Assembly: GCF_000176855.2 (NCBI RefSeq)
Contig: NC_015138.1
Coordinates: 310,001 to 374,000, forward strand
Reading direction: 5' to 3'
DNA from: Paracidovorax avenae ATCC 19860
Lineage (GTDB): Bacteria; Pseudomonadota; Gammaproteobacteria; Burkholderiales; Burkholderiaceae_C
DNA length: 64,000 nucleotides
The notes beneath the pieces are model-generated. The model saw only the letters and a program-made list of their open reading frames with translations. It made no database searches and had not been told where the DNA came from. The stretch's first letter is position 1. The number at the start of each line of letters is the position of its first letter. Positions 1-9,242 of the stretch are shown one piece after another. A program made the position numbers and the translations under genes.

Positions 1-393
1 CCGCTCGCGCAGGAATCCGGAGACGGACGAGCGCGCCCGCAGCGTGCCGTCCAGGTCCGTGAGCACGATCAGTTCGGCGCCGGTCCGCGCCAGCTGGTTG
101 TAGAGCGCCGATTCCACCGTGTCCCGGTTGGTCTCGTTGAAGATGATGTTCTGCAGGCCGTAGTCCCGGGAGATCAGCTCCGAGGCCACCCGCCGTGACT
201 CGCGCCGCATCGCGGCCGTGTATTCGAAGGTCTGCGCGCCCGCCTCCAGGGCGGCATCCACGCTGTTCATGGCGATCCGCCGGTTGGAAAAATGCAGGAA
301 CACGAAGGCCACCAACTGTGCGGCGATCAGCGTCAGCGCGAGCAGGGCCAGGAAACGGCCCGACGATGCGGATGGCAGGAAATCCCTCTTCAT
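1..393 (-). CDS. Membrane-anchored sensor protein, N-terminal part (runs off window)
   Basis: The reading frame opens with ATG at 393 and stays open to the window edge, giving 131 residues. Residues 11-35 form one hydrophobic membrane segment. A soluble, probably periplasmic, region follows, with FNETNRDTVESALYNQLA near 85-102 and a strand-like stretch ending in LTDLDGT near 111-117. This looks like the start of a Cache-like extracellular sensor, as found in front of GGDEF/EAL, kinase or chemoreceptor modules. The output domain lies outside the window, so the function is open. It is divergent from the BrkB gene; the 394-617 gap should hold both promoters. Confidence 0.7.
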   Translation of the reverse strand, partial: MKRDFLPSASSGRFLALLALTLIAAQLVAFVFLHFSNRRIAMNSVDAALEAGAQTFEYTAAMRRESRRVASELISRDYGLQNIIFNETNRDTVESALYNQLARTGAELIVLTDLDGTLRARSSVSGFLRER

Positions 394-617
394 GCGTGCT
401 CTTTTTCTGCAAGGCGCGGACAATCGTGTTCCATGGGCAGGGCGGCGCCCGCCGGTGGTGCCCTGCCTGATCTCTTTTCTCTATTCCCCTGCGCCCCATG
501 ATGCCTGCCTTCGGCCCATCCGTGCAATGGCCTGCGGGTATCCCGTGCCTCCATGCAGGTATGCAATGGCGAAGTGCTCCGACACCCGGCGGCTCGACGA
601 TGCGTTGCAATGGCTGC

Positions 618-1601
618 ATGCCGTCCCCGTTCCTCACCCGCTGCCTGGAGGGCGCCAAGCGCCTCATCCAGCCCATCATGCCGCTCGTGCGGGCCGTCAA
701 TCTCTGGCTCGACGCCGACGGCCTGCGGATGAGCGCGGCCATGTCGTTCTACGGCATGCTGAGCCTGGCGCCCTTGCTGCTGTTGCTGGTGGGGGTGCTG
801 GGCTGGTGGATCGACAAGTCCTACCTGGAAACCAACCTCATCGCCCAGGTGCAGTCCGTCATGGGCGAGCGCGGCGCGGAGGTCGTGAAGCTCGCGCTCT
901 CCAGCGCCCGGGAGCCATCCGAGGGGCGGCTCGCATCCATCGCAGGCTTCGTGCTGCTGCTGTCGGGCGCGACCGGGGTGTTCGTGGAACTGCAGTCCGC
1001 CCTGGAGCGGCTCTGGACGTCCGGCCATCCCCCCGTGGCCGACAACAACAAGGCCTGGTGGCGCATGGCCTCGCTGCGGCTGCGCGGCCTGGCATACGTG
1101 CTGGCCATCGGCTTCCTGCTGCTGATTTCCCTGGTCGTCTCCACGGTGATCCACGTGGTGGCCAACTGGGCGAGCGCGCGCCTGCCCTTCGCCTCCGGGC
1201 CCCTCCTGCAGTTGGTCAACGAGTTGGTCGCCTTCGGCATCGCGGTGCTGTTGTTCGTGGGGCTGATGCGCATCGGGACCGGGCCCAAACCGCCGATGGC
1301 CTGCCTGGTGTTCGGCGCCGTGGTGGGGGCGATCCTGTTCACCGTGGGCAAGCAGTTGCTGGCGCTCTACCTGGCCACGGCAGCCGTGGTGTCGGCCTAC
1401 GGGGCCGCGGGCTCGCTCGTCGTGCTCCTCATGTGGATCTATTTCTCGTCGGCGGTGCTGCTGTTCTCCGCCAGTTGCGCCCGTGCCCTGCAGGAAGCCC
1501 GGGCCGAGCACGTCGGGCAGCGTGTGGACGCTGCCCATGCCCAGGAGGTCCCCGCCTCCCCGAAGCCACCGGCGCCCGCCGCGGCGGCCGGCGCGCGCTA
1601 A
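618..1601 (+). CDS. YihY/BrkB-family inner membrane protein
   Basis: This is a polytopic membrane protein of the Virul_fac_BrkB (YihY) family. The family signature region lies in the first 60 residues (LWLDADGLRMSAAMSFYGML, then a long hydrophobic stretch), and further membrane segments follow, about six in all. Family members were once linked to serum resistance and to RNase BN, but their true role is unsettled. An in-frame ATG at 498 would add 40 residues with no family character, so 618 is preferred; 600 is also possible. The C-terminus is Ala/Pro-rich. Its stop overlaps the convergent DUF72 gene by 4 bp. Confidence 0.88.
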   Translation: MPSPFLTRCLEGAKRLIQPIMPLVRAVNLWLDADGLRMSAAMSFYGMLSLAPLLLLLVGVLGWWIDKSYLETNLIAQVQSVMGERGAEVVKLALSSAREPSEGRLASIAGFVLLLSGATGVFVELQSALERLWTSGHPPVADNNKAWWRMASLRLRGLAYVLAIGFLLLISLVVSTVIHVVANWASARLPFASGPLLQLVNELVAFGIAVLLFVGLMRIGTGPKPPMACLVFGAVVGAILFTVGKQLLALYLATAAVVSAYGAAGSLVVLLMWIYFSSAVLLFSASCARALQEARAEHVGQRVDAAHAQEVPASPKPPAPAAAAGAR

Positions 1602-2581
1602 CAGAGGCCGGGCCCCGGGGCCCGGCGCCCCGCCGGCCGCAGCGTGTCCGGGGAAAGGCGCAGGACCCGCGCCAGTTCCAGCGCATTGCGGGGCGCATGG
1701 AGCTTCGCCGTGTTGTCGAAGAAGCAGAACACGTCCCGGCCGCCCGGGGGCGATGCGGGCGCCCTTGCGGCAGGGCCGGCGAGTTCGACATCGCGCGGTG
1801 CCGCGCCCCGGTTCCAGGCCCGGACGCGGCGGGCCCATGCGGCGATCCTGTCATCGCTGTAACCGCTGGCGTACAGCGCTTCGGCGCCGTGCAGGCGCAG
1901 GTACATGAAATCGGCGGTGATGTCGCCCAGTTCCGGCCAGCGGCCGCCTGTGTCGGCCACCACCAGCGCCACGCCATGGCGGCGCAGCAGGGCGATGCAT
2001 TCGGGCGTGGCGAAGCTGGAATGGCGCACCTCCAGCGCATGGCGCATGCGCCAACGTGGCGCTTCCGCCTCCAGCCACTCCCTGCCGTGCATGCGCGGTT
2101 CGCGCTCGCGGGCCAGTTCCAGGCCCTGCCGGGTGTCGCGGGGCAGCAGCGCCAGGAATTCCTCCAGCAGGCCGGCATCGAAGGGCAGGCTGGGCGGCAG
2201 CTGCCACAGGATGGGGCCGAGCCGGGGGCCGAGCGAGAGCAGGCCGGACGCCAGGAAGTTCGCGATGGCCGCGCGCGGCGAGCGCAACCGCAGGATGTGG
2301 GTGATGAACCGCGGCGCCTTCACGGTGAAGACGAAGCCTTCCGGCGTATCCCGCGACCACGCTGCGTAGCTGGAAGGGCGCTGCAGGGCATAGAAGGAGC
2401 CGTTCAACTCGATCGCGGGGAACTGCCGGGAGGCGAACGCCAGCTCCCGGGCCTGGGCCAGGTCGTTTGGGTAGAAGGAGCCGCGCCATGGGGCGTAGCG
2501 CCATCCGGAAACGCCGATGCGGATCTGTGCGGCCGGTGCCGCCCGGGGTGCCATGGGGCCACTGTGCGCAGCGCCGGTCAT
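1598..2581 (-). CDS. DUF72 domain-containing protein
   Basis: The 327-residue protein has the DUF72 (YecE-like) hallmarks: GVSGWRYAPWRGSFYP near residues 23-38, NGSFYALQ shortly after, FTVKAPRFITH, and a C-terminal FCFFDNTAK. The family forms a TIM-barrel-like fold with unknown biochemistry and a xylose isomerase-like appearance. The first nine or so residues are not typical, so ATG at 2554 (residue 10) is an alternative start. It converges on the BrkB gene with a 4-bp overlap, so the two cannot share an operon. Confidence 0.88.
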   Translation of the reverse strand: MTGAAHSGPMAPRAAPAAQIRIGVSGWRYAPWRGSFYPNDLAQARELAFASRQFPAIELNGSFYALQRPSSYAAWSRDTPEGFVFTVKAPRFITHILRLRSPRAAIANFLASGLLSLGPRLGPILWQLPPSLPFDAGLLEEFLALLPRDTRQGLELAREREPRMHGREWLEAEAPRWRMRHALEVRHSSFATPECIALLRRHGVALVVADTGGRWPELGDITADFMYLRLHGAEALYASGYSDDRIAAWARRVRAWNRGAAPRDVELAGPAARAPASPPGGRDVFCFFDNTAKLHAPRNALELARVLRLSPDTLRPAGRRAPGPGLC

Positions 2582-2726
2582 GGGGGTGGCGGGAGGGCTT
2601 CGGCAGGCCGTGTCGGACGCCGCCGGGCGGCTCTACAGCTTCTTACGGTGTTTACAGAGCGCGGCGGTATGTGAAGCACCGCCGCGGGTAATCTGCCAGC
2701 ACAACACCCATAGAAAGGGAAATCGT

Positions 2727-3533
2727 ATGAGTCTCGTTGTCCGTCCCAATTCTTCCGCTGCGGGCCCGGTGGCCGGCGGCTCGGCGAAGTGGCTCTGGGC
2801 TGCGATCGGCGCGCTGGGAGTCAGCGTGCTGGCCCTGGGCGCCACGCTGGTGGTCCAGAACCGCGACCGCGCTCCGGATGTCGCCTCCGCAGTGCAGCCT
2901 GCCGCTGCCCTCGCTCCGGACGCGCAGTCCGCGGCAGCAGCCAATCCGTCCATCAACCCCGCCGCAGTCCAGGGGGGTCAAGGACGTCCCTCCGCCGTGG
3001 CCCAGGCTCCGGCCCAGCAGTTCGCGCAGCGTGCGCCTTCCCCCAGCTATGCGCCGCAACCTGCATATAGCGGCGCCCCGCAAGGCCAGCAGCAGGTGGC
3101 CATGCAGCGTGCCGCGGCTCCGGCCTGCATGACCTGCGGCCGTGTCGAGTCCGTCCAGGCCTTCCAGCAGGCCGCCCCCGCCACCGGCATCGGTGCCGTG
3201 GCCGGCGGCGTGATCGGCGGCGTGCTGGGCAATCAGGTGGGCAAGGGCTCGGGCCGCACGGCGGCCACGGTGCTCGGCGCCGTGGGCGGTGGCTACCTGG
3301 GCCACACGGTGGAGCAGCGCACCCGTACCACCACGGCCTACCAGATCCGCGTTCGCATGGACGACGGCTCGGTGCGCACCTTCACGCGCTCGCAGCCGGT
3401 GGCCGAGGGCACGGCGGTGCGGGTGGAAGGCCGCAGCTTCCGCGTGGACAACGGCCAGTACGGCAGCGGCTATGGCGGCGGCTACTCCGCCCAGGCACCG
3501 CATTCGGTGCGCGTGGCCGACAACGGTTACTGA
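2727..3533 (+). CDS. Glycine-zipper 2TM domain envelope protein
   Basis: The 268-residue protein has an uncleaved-looking membrane anchor at 22-43, a Pro/Ala/Gln-rich linker (50-130), a CMTCG motif at 134-138, then a glycine zipper (about 154-193: GIGAVAGGVIGGVLGNQVG and a second Gly-rich helix). This matches the 17-kDa surface antigen-like glycine-zipper family. A C-terminal beta region (205-242) ends in a Gly/Tyr tail. A purine-rich ribosome site (AAAGGGAAA) sits just before ATG 2727; the upstream in-frame ATG at 2517 overlaps the DUF72 gene and has no support. The paired cysteines may bind metal or form a disulfide (inference). Confidence 0.85.
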   Translation: MSLVVRPNSSAAGPVAGGSAKWLWAAIGALGVSVLALGATLVVQNRDRAPDVASAVQPAAALAPDAQSAAAANPSINPAAVQGGQGRPSAVAQAPAQQFAQRAPSPSYAPQPAYSGAPQGQQQVAMQRAAAPACMTCGRVESVQAFQQAAPATGIGAVAGGVIGGVLGNQVGKGSGRTAATVLGAVGGGYLGHTVEQRTRTTTAYQIRVRMDDGSVRTFTRSQPVAEGTAVRVEGRSFRVDNGQYGSGYGGGYSAQAPHSVRVADNGY

Positions 3534-3542
3534 CCTCGGGGG

Positions 3543-3564
3543 CTGGCCGGCATGTTCCGGCCAG
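3543..3564. terminator. Hairpin between convergent genes
   Basis: A perfect 8-bp stem (CTGGCCGG/CCGGCCAG) with a 6-nt loop starts 10 nt after the glycine-zipper stop. It lacks a clean T-tract on either side, so intrinsic termination is only likely, not certain. Confidence 0.45.
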
Positions 3565-3582
3565 TTCTCCGCGATTGTGCGA

Positions 3583-3606
3583 ACGGGCGGCTTTCAGGCC
3601 GCCCGT
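3583..3606. terminator. Second hairpin between convergent genes
   Basis: A perfect 9-bp stem (ACGGGCGGC/GCCGCCCGT) with a TTTCAG loop lies midway between the glycine-zipper and ferredoxin reductase stop codons. Only a weak T-run follows. With the hairpin at 3543 it probably acts as a two-way barrier. Confidence 0.5.
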
Positions 3607-3628
3607 CGTGCTTTCTGCTGCCGCAGTG

Positions 3629-4402
3629 TCACTTCTCGACGAAGGCGCGCTCGATCACGAAGTCGCCGGGCTTGGTGGTGTTGCCCTCTTCGAAGTCGCG
3701 CTTTTCCAGGATGGCCTTGAGCGAGGCCAGCATTTCCGGGCTGCCGCAGAGCATGACCCGGTCCACCAGCGGATCCAGCGGCGGCACGCCCAGGTCGGTG
3801 AAGAGCTTGCCGTTCTCGATCAGGTCGTTGATGCGGCCCTGATTGCGGAACGGCTCGCGCGTCACGGTGGGGTAGTACTTCAGCTGCTTGGCCACCATTT
3901 CGCCCAGGAACTCGTGCTTCGGCAGCTCCTGCGTGATGAAGTCGTGGTAGGCCAGCTCGTTCACCTGGCGCACGCCGTGCACCAGCACCACTTCCTCGAA
4001 CTTCTCGTAGGTGTCCGGGTCGCGGATCACCGACAGGAACGGCGCGAGGCCGGTGCCGGTGGAGATGAGGTACAGGCGCTTGGCCGGCAGCAGGTAGTCG
4101 ATCAGCAGCGTGCCCGTGGGCTTGCGGCCGACGACGATGCTGTCGCCCACCTGGATGTTCTGCAGGCGCGAGGTGAGCGGGCCGTCCGGCACCTTGATGG
4201 AGAGGAACTCCAGGTGCTCCTCGTAATTGGCGCTCGCGATGCTGTAGGCCCGCAGCAGCGGCTTGCCGTCCACCTTGAGGCCGATCATGGTGAAGTGGCC
4301 GTTGGAGAACCGCAGCGACGTGTCGCGGGTGGTCGTGAAGGAGAACAGGCGGTCGGTCCAGTGGTGGACGGAGAGGACTCGCTCTTCGTTGAATGCGCTC
4401 AT
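3629..4402 (-). CDS. fpr: Ferredoxin--NADP(+) reductase
   Basis: This FAD enzyme moves electrons between NADPH and ferredoxin or flavodoxin, feeding redox and oxidative-stress defence. The 257-residue length fits bacterial FNR. The FAD-binding RAYSIAS motif is at 51-57, the NADP-binding STGTGLAPFLS region lies near 110-120, and CGSPEML follows later. The C-terminus ends FVEK, as in the Azotobacter-type subclass. The frame stays open upstream to 4540, but the extra 46 residues are unlike the family, so ATG 4402 (MSAFNEER) is chosen. It appears monocistronic. Confidence 0.93.
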   Translation of the reverse strand: MSAFNEERVLSVHHWTDRLFSFTTTRDTSLRFSNGHFTMIGLKVDGKPLLRAYSIASANYEEHLEFLSIKVPDGPLTSRLQNIQVGDSIVVGRKPTGTLLIDYLLPAKRLYLISTGTGLAPFLSVIRDPDTYEKFEEVVLVHGVRQVNELAYHDFITQELPKHEFLGEMVAKQLKYYPTVTREPFRNQGRINDLIENGKLFTDLGVPPLDPLVDRVMLCGSPEMLASLKAILEKRDFEEGNTTKPGDFVIERAFVEK

Positions 4403-4666
4403 GGATGGATGGCGGAAAGTGAAAACGACAAGGGGCGCGTGGCCTTCGAAGGCAGGGCCGGTGGCTCGTATGGGCGTCTGCAGGCGCGCCCTGGCTGCCC
4501 CCTGCCGGGTGGGCAAACCCCTACATTGTCGGACAAACACGGCGGGTGGGTGGGCTCAGGCCCCAGGACATGTGCGCGAATCCCGTCTATCGTCACTCGG
4601 AAAACCTGCCAGGCAGCGGTCCGGGGCACCCTGTGGCGAGAAGTTGGGGCTGATGGATGCCCGACC

Positions 4667-5608
4667 TCACCGTGGCGCTGTACTCTGGTGCGCCGCCGTC
4701 GCATCCTGCTTCAGGTGCTCCCCCACCACTTCTGCCAGCCAGTCCATCACCGCCCGCACGCGCCGTGGCAGGTTCCGCCGGTTGGCGTACATCAGCGTGA
4801 GCGGCATCGGCGGTGCCGCGTGCTGCGGCAGCACCTCCACCAGTGCGCCCTGCGCCAGCAGGTCCACCACCCCCAGGCGCGGCACCTGGATGATTCCCAG
4901 GCCCGCCAGGCAGCCGGCGATGTAGGCCTCGGCGTTGTTCACCGTGAGTGCGCCCTGCATGGGAATGGCCGCCAGCGTGCCGTCCACCACGGCCTCAAAG
5001 CCGCCGGAGCGGGCGCCGAGGGTGTTCACGAAGTGGACCAGCCGGTGGTCGCCCAGGTCGTCCAGCGTTTGGGGCGTGCCGTGGACGCGCAGGTAGGCCG
5101 GGCTGGCACAGTTGACCAGCCGCGCCGGCCCCAGCGGGCGGGCCACCAGGCTGGCATCCACCACCGCGCCGGTGCGCAGCACGCAGTCAAAGCCCTCGCG
5201 CACCACATCCACGCGGCGTTCGGTGCTGCTCAGTTCCACCTCCAGGCCCGGATGGCGGGCCAGCAACTCGGGCAGGCGCGGCACGACCACGTTGCGCGCC
5301 ATGCCGGTGGACATGTCGATGCGCACGCGCCCGCGCAGGCCGCCACCGTCGGCGTTCTGGAACATGGACTGCAGTTCGTCCACGTCGGCCAGCAGGTCCT
5401 TGCAGCGCTCGTAGTAAGCCTGCCCGTCCTGCGTGAGCTGAACGCGCCGCGTGGTGCGGTGCAGCAGGCGCGTGCCGAGCTGGGTTTCCAGTTGCTGCAC
5501 GGCGGTGGAGGCGCTGGCCTTGGGGATGCCCAGGACCTCGGCCGCCTGCGTGAAGCTGGCGAGTTCGGCCACGCGGACGAAGGTGTGCATGCGATCAAAG
5601 GGGTTCAT
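4667..5608 (-). CDS. LysR-family transcriptional regulator
   Basis: The 313-residue protein has an N-terminal winged HTH (FDRMHTFVRVAELASFTQAA..., residues 4-62) and a C-terminal periplasmic-binding-like effector domain. It is divergent from the SDR gene with 120 bp between start codons, the usual layout of a LysR regulator and its target; it probably also represses itself. The inducer is unknown. The sequence resembles the subgroup that commonly sits beside short-chain dehydrogenases. Confidence 0.92.
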   Translation of the reverse strand: MNPFDRMHTFVRVAELASFTQAAEVLGIPKASASTAVQQLETQLGTRLLHRTTRRVQLTQDGQAYYERCKDLLADVDELQSMFQNADGGGLRGRVRIDMSTGMARNVVVPRLPELLARHPGLEVELSSTERRVDVVREGFDCVLRTGAVVDASLVARPLGPARLVNCASPAYLRVHGTPQTLDDLGDHRLVHFVNTLGARSGGFEAVVDGTLAAIPMQGALTVNNAEAYIAGCLAGLGIIQVPRLGVVDLLAQGALVEVLPQHAAPPMPLTLMYANRRNLPRRVRAVMDWLAEVVGEHLKQDATAAHQSTAPR

Positions 5609-5728
5609 TGTTCTTGGTGGATGAACGATGTGATCGATTCTGCGTGATTTATGGCTATGGCATCGCTCAATAGACTCCGGCCCATCGCTTTTTCATTCCT
5701 TCACCTGATCCACCGAAAGGATTCCGCC
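5609..5728. promoter_or_regulatory. Divergent LysR/SDR control region
   Basis: This 120-bp gap must hold both promoters. It is more AT-rich than its flanks. No single convincing T-N11-A box stands out; ATC...GAT pairs around 5630-5650 are only suggestive. The SDR ribosome site (GAAAGG) is at 5714-5719. Confidence 0.4.
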
Positions 5729-6508
5729 ATGGCTGCCACTGCATCCGCTCCGTCTTCCACCATCGCCCTCATCACCGGCGGCAGCCGGGGCCTGGGCCGC
5801 AATGCCGCGCTGCATGTGGCGCGATCCGGTACCGACGTGATCCTCACCTACCGCAGCCAGGCGGCCGAGGCGCAGGCCGTGGTCGCCGAGATCGAGGCGC
5901 TGGGCCGCCGCGCGGTGGCGCTGCCGCTGGATGTGGCGGCCAGTTCCACGTTCGAGGCGTTCGCAGGCCAGGTGCGCGGCGTGCTCGCGCAGCACTGGCA
6001 GCGCGAGCGTTTCGATTTCCTGGTGAACAACGCGGGCTCGGGCGCATATGCCAGTTTCATGGAGACGACCGAGGAACAGTTCGACCAGATGGTGGCCATC
6101 CACCTCAAAGGGACGTTCTTCCTCACGCAGAAGCTGCTGCCGCTGATGAACGACGGCGGGCGCATCCTGAACGTGTCGTCGGGCCTCGCGCGGTTCGCGT
6201 TGCCGGGCTATGCCGCCTATGCGGCGATGAAGGGCGGGGTGGAGGTGCTGACCCGCTACATGGCCAAGGAGCTGGGCGCGCGCGGCATCGCCGTGAACGT
6301 GGTGGCGCCCGGCGCGATCGAGACGGATTTCGGGGGCGGCGCGGTGCGCGACGACGCGCAGCTCAACACCTTCATCGCCGGCCAGACGGCGCTGGGCCGC
6401 GTGGGCCTGCCCGACGACATCGGCGGTGTGATCGCGGCGCTGCTGCAGCCGGGCACGGGCTGGGTGAACGCGCAGCGCATCGAGGCGTCGGGCGGCATGT
6501 TCGTCTGA
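5729..6508 (+). CDS. SDR-family NAD(P)-dependent oxidoreductase
   Basis: This is a classical short-chain dehydrogenase of 259 residues. The cofactor motif TGGSRGLG is at 16-23, NNAG is near 104-107, and the catalytic YAAMK sits in GYAAYAAMKGG after a serine-rich NVSSG strand. The C-terminal GG-M-FV is typical of FabG-like members. The substrate cannot be told from sequence. ATG 5729 is preferred over 5651 because it has GAAAGG upstream and starts at the family N-terminus. Regulation by the divergent LysR is likely. Confidence 0.9.
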   Translation: MAATASAPSSTIALITGGSRGLGRNAALHVARSGTDVILTYRSQAAEAQAVVAEIEALGRRAVALPLDVAASSTFEAFAGQVRGVLAQHWQRERFDFLVNNAGSGAYASFMETTEEQFDQMVAIHLKGTFFLTQKLLPLMNDGGRILNVSSGLARFALPGYAAYAAMKGGVEVLTRYMAKELGARGIAVNVVAPGAIETDFGGGAVRDDAQLNTFIAGQTALGRVGLPDDIGGVIAALLQPGTGWVNAQRIEASGGMFV

Positions 6509-6523
6509 ACCCCCGGACGTGGG

Positions 6524-7102
6524 TCAGGGCCTCGGCACGCCGTGCCGGGCCTTCCATTCCGCGCGCAGCAGGGCGTAGATGAACTCGTCGCCCCACTCGC
6601 CCTCGAAACGGTCGTTCTGCACGAGATGGGCCTCGCGGCGCATGCCCAGGCGCTCCGCGACGCGGGCGGAGCCGGTATTGCGGGCATCCAGGCGCGCGAA
6701 GATACGGTGGGCGCCGATGTGTTCGAAGCCGTGTTCCAGCAGGGCGGCCACGGCTTCCGTCGCGTAGCCCCGTCCGGCATGGTGCGGATTGAAGATGTAG
6801 CCCACTTCCAACTGCAGCGCCGCGGTGCTGGCGATCTTCAGCAGGAATTCGCCCACGAGCACACCATCCTCCCGGCGCACGACGGCCTGGCGCCAGGTGT
6901 CGCCCTCGCCGGCGAAGGGCTCGGAGAGAACTTCGGCGAACTGCTTGTGCAGTCGGTCTCCCTGCGGGGCGGCCATGTACAGGAACCGGTAGACCTGCGG
7001 ATCGCCATGGTAGGCGGCGTAGGCGGGAAAGTCTGCTGCGTGGAAGGCCCGCAGATCGAGTCTCGGGGTCTGGAGTGGCGAAGAGGTCAGGGAGAGGTCC
7101 AT
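6524..7102 (-). CDS. GNAT-family N-acetyltransferase (RimJ/RimL-like)
   Basis: The protein has the acetyltransferase_3 pattern: TPRLDLRAF near the N-terminus, then VGYIFNPHHAGRGYATEAVAALL, which contains the acetyl-CoA-binding R/Q-x-x-G-x-A segment, and LDARNTGSARVAERLGMRRE. RimJ/RimL-like enzymes acetylate N-termini or small amines; the substrate here is unknown. An upstream ATG at 7144 would add 14 residues; 7102 (MDLSLTSSPLQ) fits the family start better. It is convergent with the SDR gene. Confidence 0.88.
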   Translation of the reverse strand: MDLSLTSSPLQTPRLDLRAFHAADFPAYAAYHGDPQVYRFLYMAAPQGDRLHKQFAEVLSEPFAGEGDTWRQAVVRREDGVLVGEFLLKIASTAALQLEVGYIFNPHHAGRGYATEAVAALLEHGFEHIGAHRIFARLDARNTGSARVAERLGMRREAHLVQNDRFEGEWGDEFIYALLRAEWKARHGVPRP

Positions 7103-7205
7103 GCCGGCGCGATGGTAGGCCGGCAGGACGGGAGTGCGGGGCAATTCCCTGGCACCCTGTGCGGGTGAGCCGGATGGCAGCGATATGGCGCTGCCGCTCG
7201 CCGGA

Positions 7206-8978
7206 TCAGAAGGTTTCCCAGTCGTCGCCGCCGCCGCGTGCGGCCGGGGAAGGTGCGGGTGCCGCGGCGCGCGGCAGCGCGGGCGCAGCGGCCGGGGCGC
7301 GGGCTGCTGCTGTGGCAGGGCGGGGTGCTGCCGCGGGAGGCATCGCGGCGGGAATGGCGCGGGAAGGCGTTGCGGCCGCAGCCGGTCGCACCGGCCGGGC
7401 CACGGGTGCCGCCGGTGCCGCGGTGGCGGCCTGCGTGCCCGCAGGAATCCGGAACACGCTCACCGCCTGCGAGAGCTGGCCCGTCTGGGCCTTCAGCGAA
7501 CCCGTGGCGGCCGCGGCCTCTTCCACCAGCGCCGCGTTCTGCTGGGTCACCTGGTCCATCTGCGAGACGGCCTGGTGCACCTGGTCGATGCCCCGGCTCT
7601 GCTCCTCGCTCGCGGCGCTGATCTCGGCGACGAGGTCGTTCACGCGCTGCACGTTCTGCACGATCTCGTCCATGGTGCGGCCGGCCTCGGCCACCTGGCT
7701 GGAGCCTTCGTCCACGCGGGAGACCGAGTCGCCGATCAGCGCCTTGATGTCCTTCGCGGCGGCGGCGCTGCGGCCCGCCAGGGCACGCACCTCGCCGGCC
7801 ACGACGGCGAAGCCCCGGCCCTGCTCGCCCGCACGCGCGGCTTCCACGGCGGCATTGAGCGCCAGGATGTTGGTCTGGAAGGCGATGCCGTCGATCACGC
7901 CGATGATGTCGGCGATCTTGCGGCTGCTCTCGTGGATGGCGCCCATCGTGCCCACGACGCCCGCCACCACCTGGCCGCCGCGGGTGGCGGTGCCGGCCGC
8001 GGAGGAGGCGAGCTGGCTGGCCTGGCGGGCGTTGTCGGCGTTCTGCCGCACGGTGCTGGTGAGTTCCTCCATGGCGGCGGCGGTCTGCTGCAGGGAGCTG
8101 GCCTGCTCTTCCGTGCGCGACGACAGATCCTGATTGCCCGCGTCGATCTCGCTCGATGCGGTGGCGATGCTGTCCGTGCCCGAGCGCACGCGGCCCACCA
8201 CCTGCGCGAGGCTTTCGTTCATGTCCTTCAAAGCCTGCAGCAGCTGGCCCGTTTCGTCCGACGACGTGACGGTGACGCGGCTGGTCAGGTCGCTGGCCGC
8301 CACGGCGCGCGCCACGCGCACCGCCTCCGACAGCGGCCGCACGATGCCGCGCGTGAGCCACACTGCGCAGGCCGCGCCCAGCGCGAGCGCGAGCAGGCCC
8401 AGCATGGTCAGCAGCAGGCGACTCTGGGCATGGATGTCCTGGATGCGCGCGGCCGTGGCGTCGATGTCGGCGCGCTGCAGGTCCAGCAGCTTCTGGATGA
8501 GCGCCACGTATTCCTTCGTGGCCGGCAGGTAGACCTGGGTGAGCAGGCGCTCGGCCTCCTCGGCCTGGCCCGCGGCCTTGGCCTTCACGGCCTGGTCGCG
8601 CGAGGCCAGGTAGGCCGCGCGGGCCCGGCCGATGTCCGCCCACACGGCCTTCTCGGCGGGGCTGTCGAGCAGCGGCTCGATCTTCTCGACGAGCCGGGCG
8701 GCCTCGCGCGTGGTCATGGCCGAGTCGTCGGCGAAGAAGCCCGCCAGCGACGGGTCGGTGCTCTTGACGATGGCCGTGGTACGGCGTGCGGCGCTGTCCA
8801 CGTAGCGGTACCAGTCGCTGATCATGCGCTCGTTGGCGAGCGGCTGCTGGGTCATGTCGTGCGTGGCTTGGGCGACGGTCTGCAGCCGCCAGAGGCCGAA
8901 GACGGTCATCAGGGCCATGAGGCCGAGCACCATGGCAAAGCCGGCGCCGAGGCGTGCGCCGATGGGGAGGTTTCGCAT
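7206..8978 (-). CDS. Methyl-accepting chemotaxis protein with CheR/CheB tether
   Basis: This 590-residue chemoreceptor has TM1 at about 10-31, a helical periplasmic sensor (32-185, probably a four-helix bundle), TM2 at 187-208, a HAMP domain and a cytoplasmic signalling coiled coil. The hairpin tip carries the near-invariant [20 protein letters not shown] segment. The C-terminal 65 or so residues are an Ala/Pro linker ending DDWETF, matching the xWETF pentapeptide that docks CheR and CheB in enteric high-abundance receptors. ATG 8978 is chosen because the 21 extra residues of the open frame precede the normal receptor N-terminus. No che genes are nearby. Confidence 0.94.
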   Translation of the reverse strand: MRNLPIGARLGAGFAMVLGLMALMTVFGLWRLQTVAQATHDMTQQPLANERMISDWYRYVDSAARRTTAIVKSTDPSLAGFFADDSAMTTREAARLVEKIEPLLDSPAEKAVWADIGRARAAYLASRDQAVKAKAAGQAEEAERLLTQVYLPATKEYVALIQKLLDLQRADIDATAARIQDIHAQSRLLLTMLGLLALALGAACAVWLTRGIVRPLSEAVRVARAVAASDLTSRVTVTSSDETGQLLQALKDMNESLAQVVGRVRSGTDSIATASSEIDAGNQDLSSRTEEQASSLQQTAAAMEELTSTVRQNADNARQASQLASSAAGTATRGGQVVAGVVGTMGAIHESSRKIADIIGVIDGIAFQTNILALNAAVEAARAGEQGRGFAVVAGEVRALAGRSAAAAKDIKALIGDSVSRVDEGSSQVAEAGRTMDEIVQNVQRVNDLVAEISAASEEQSRGIDQVHQAVSQMDQVTQQNAALVEEAAAATGSLKAQTGQLSQAVSVFRIPAGTQAATAAPAAPVARPVRPAAAATPSRAIPAAMPPAAAPRPATAAARAPAAAPALPRAAAPAPSPAARGGGDDWETF

Positions 8979-9172
8979 GGGAGTTCCTGGAGTTCGATGC
9001 GGGAAGGCCGCCGGCGCCGCAGGGGTGCCGTGCCCGCTCACGGCCGCCGCGCCATGGGAGGCGCAGCGTGGGCGGGGGCAGTGCGGCTGCGCGCGTGCGG
9101 CCCCTCGGCCGCTGCGCGCGCAGGCGTGGCCATTTATCGGCAGTGCGTGCCGGGCCTTGAACGCGACAGGAG

Positions 9173-9203
9173 AAAAAAAGTGGCCCGTGGGGCCGAGCGG
9201 GCC
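9173..9203 (-). terminator. Rho-independent terminator of the Bug gene
   Basis: Read on the minus strand, GGCCCG...CGGGCC (6 bp, 10-nt loop) is followed by AC and seven T residues. It lies 40 nt after the stop of the Bug gene at 9243 and separates it from the chemoreceptor gene. Confidence 0.65.
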
Positions 9204-9242
9204 GGTGAAGCCCGCCGTCCGGCCGACGGGCCGTTGCGGTCC

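Noticed and set aside
498..617. Upstream start for the BrkB-family gene
   Set aside because: The extra 40 residues have no family similarity and look like untranslated leader.
7150..7166. TGGCAC sequence resembling a sigma-54 -24 element
   Set aside because: The -12 GC is not at the required 10-nt spacing and no plus-strand gene follows.
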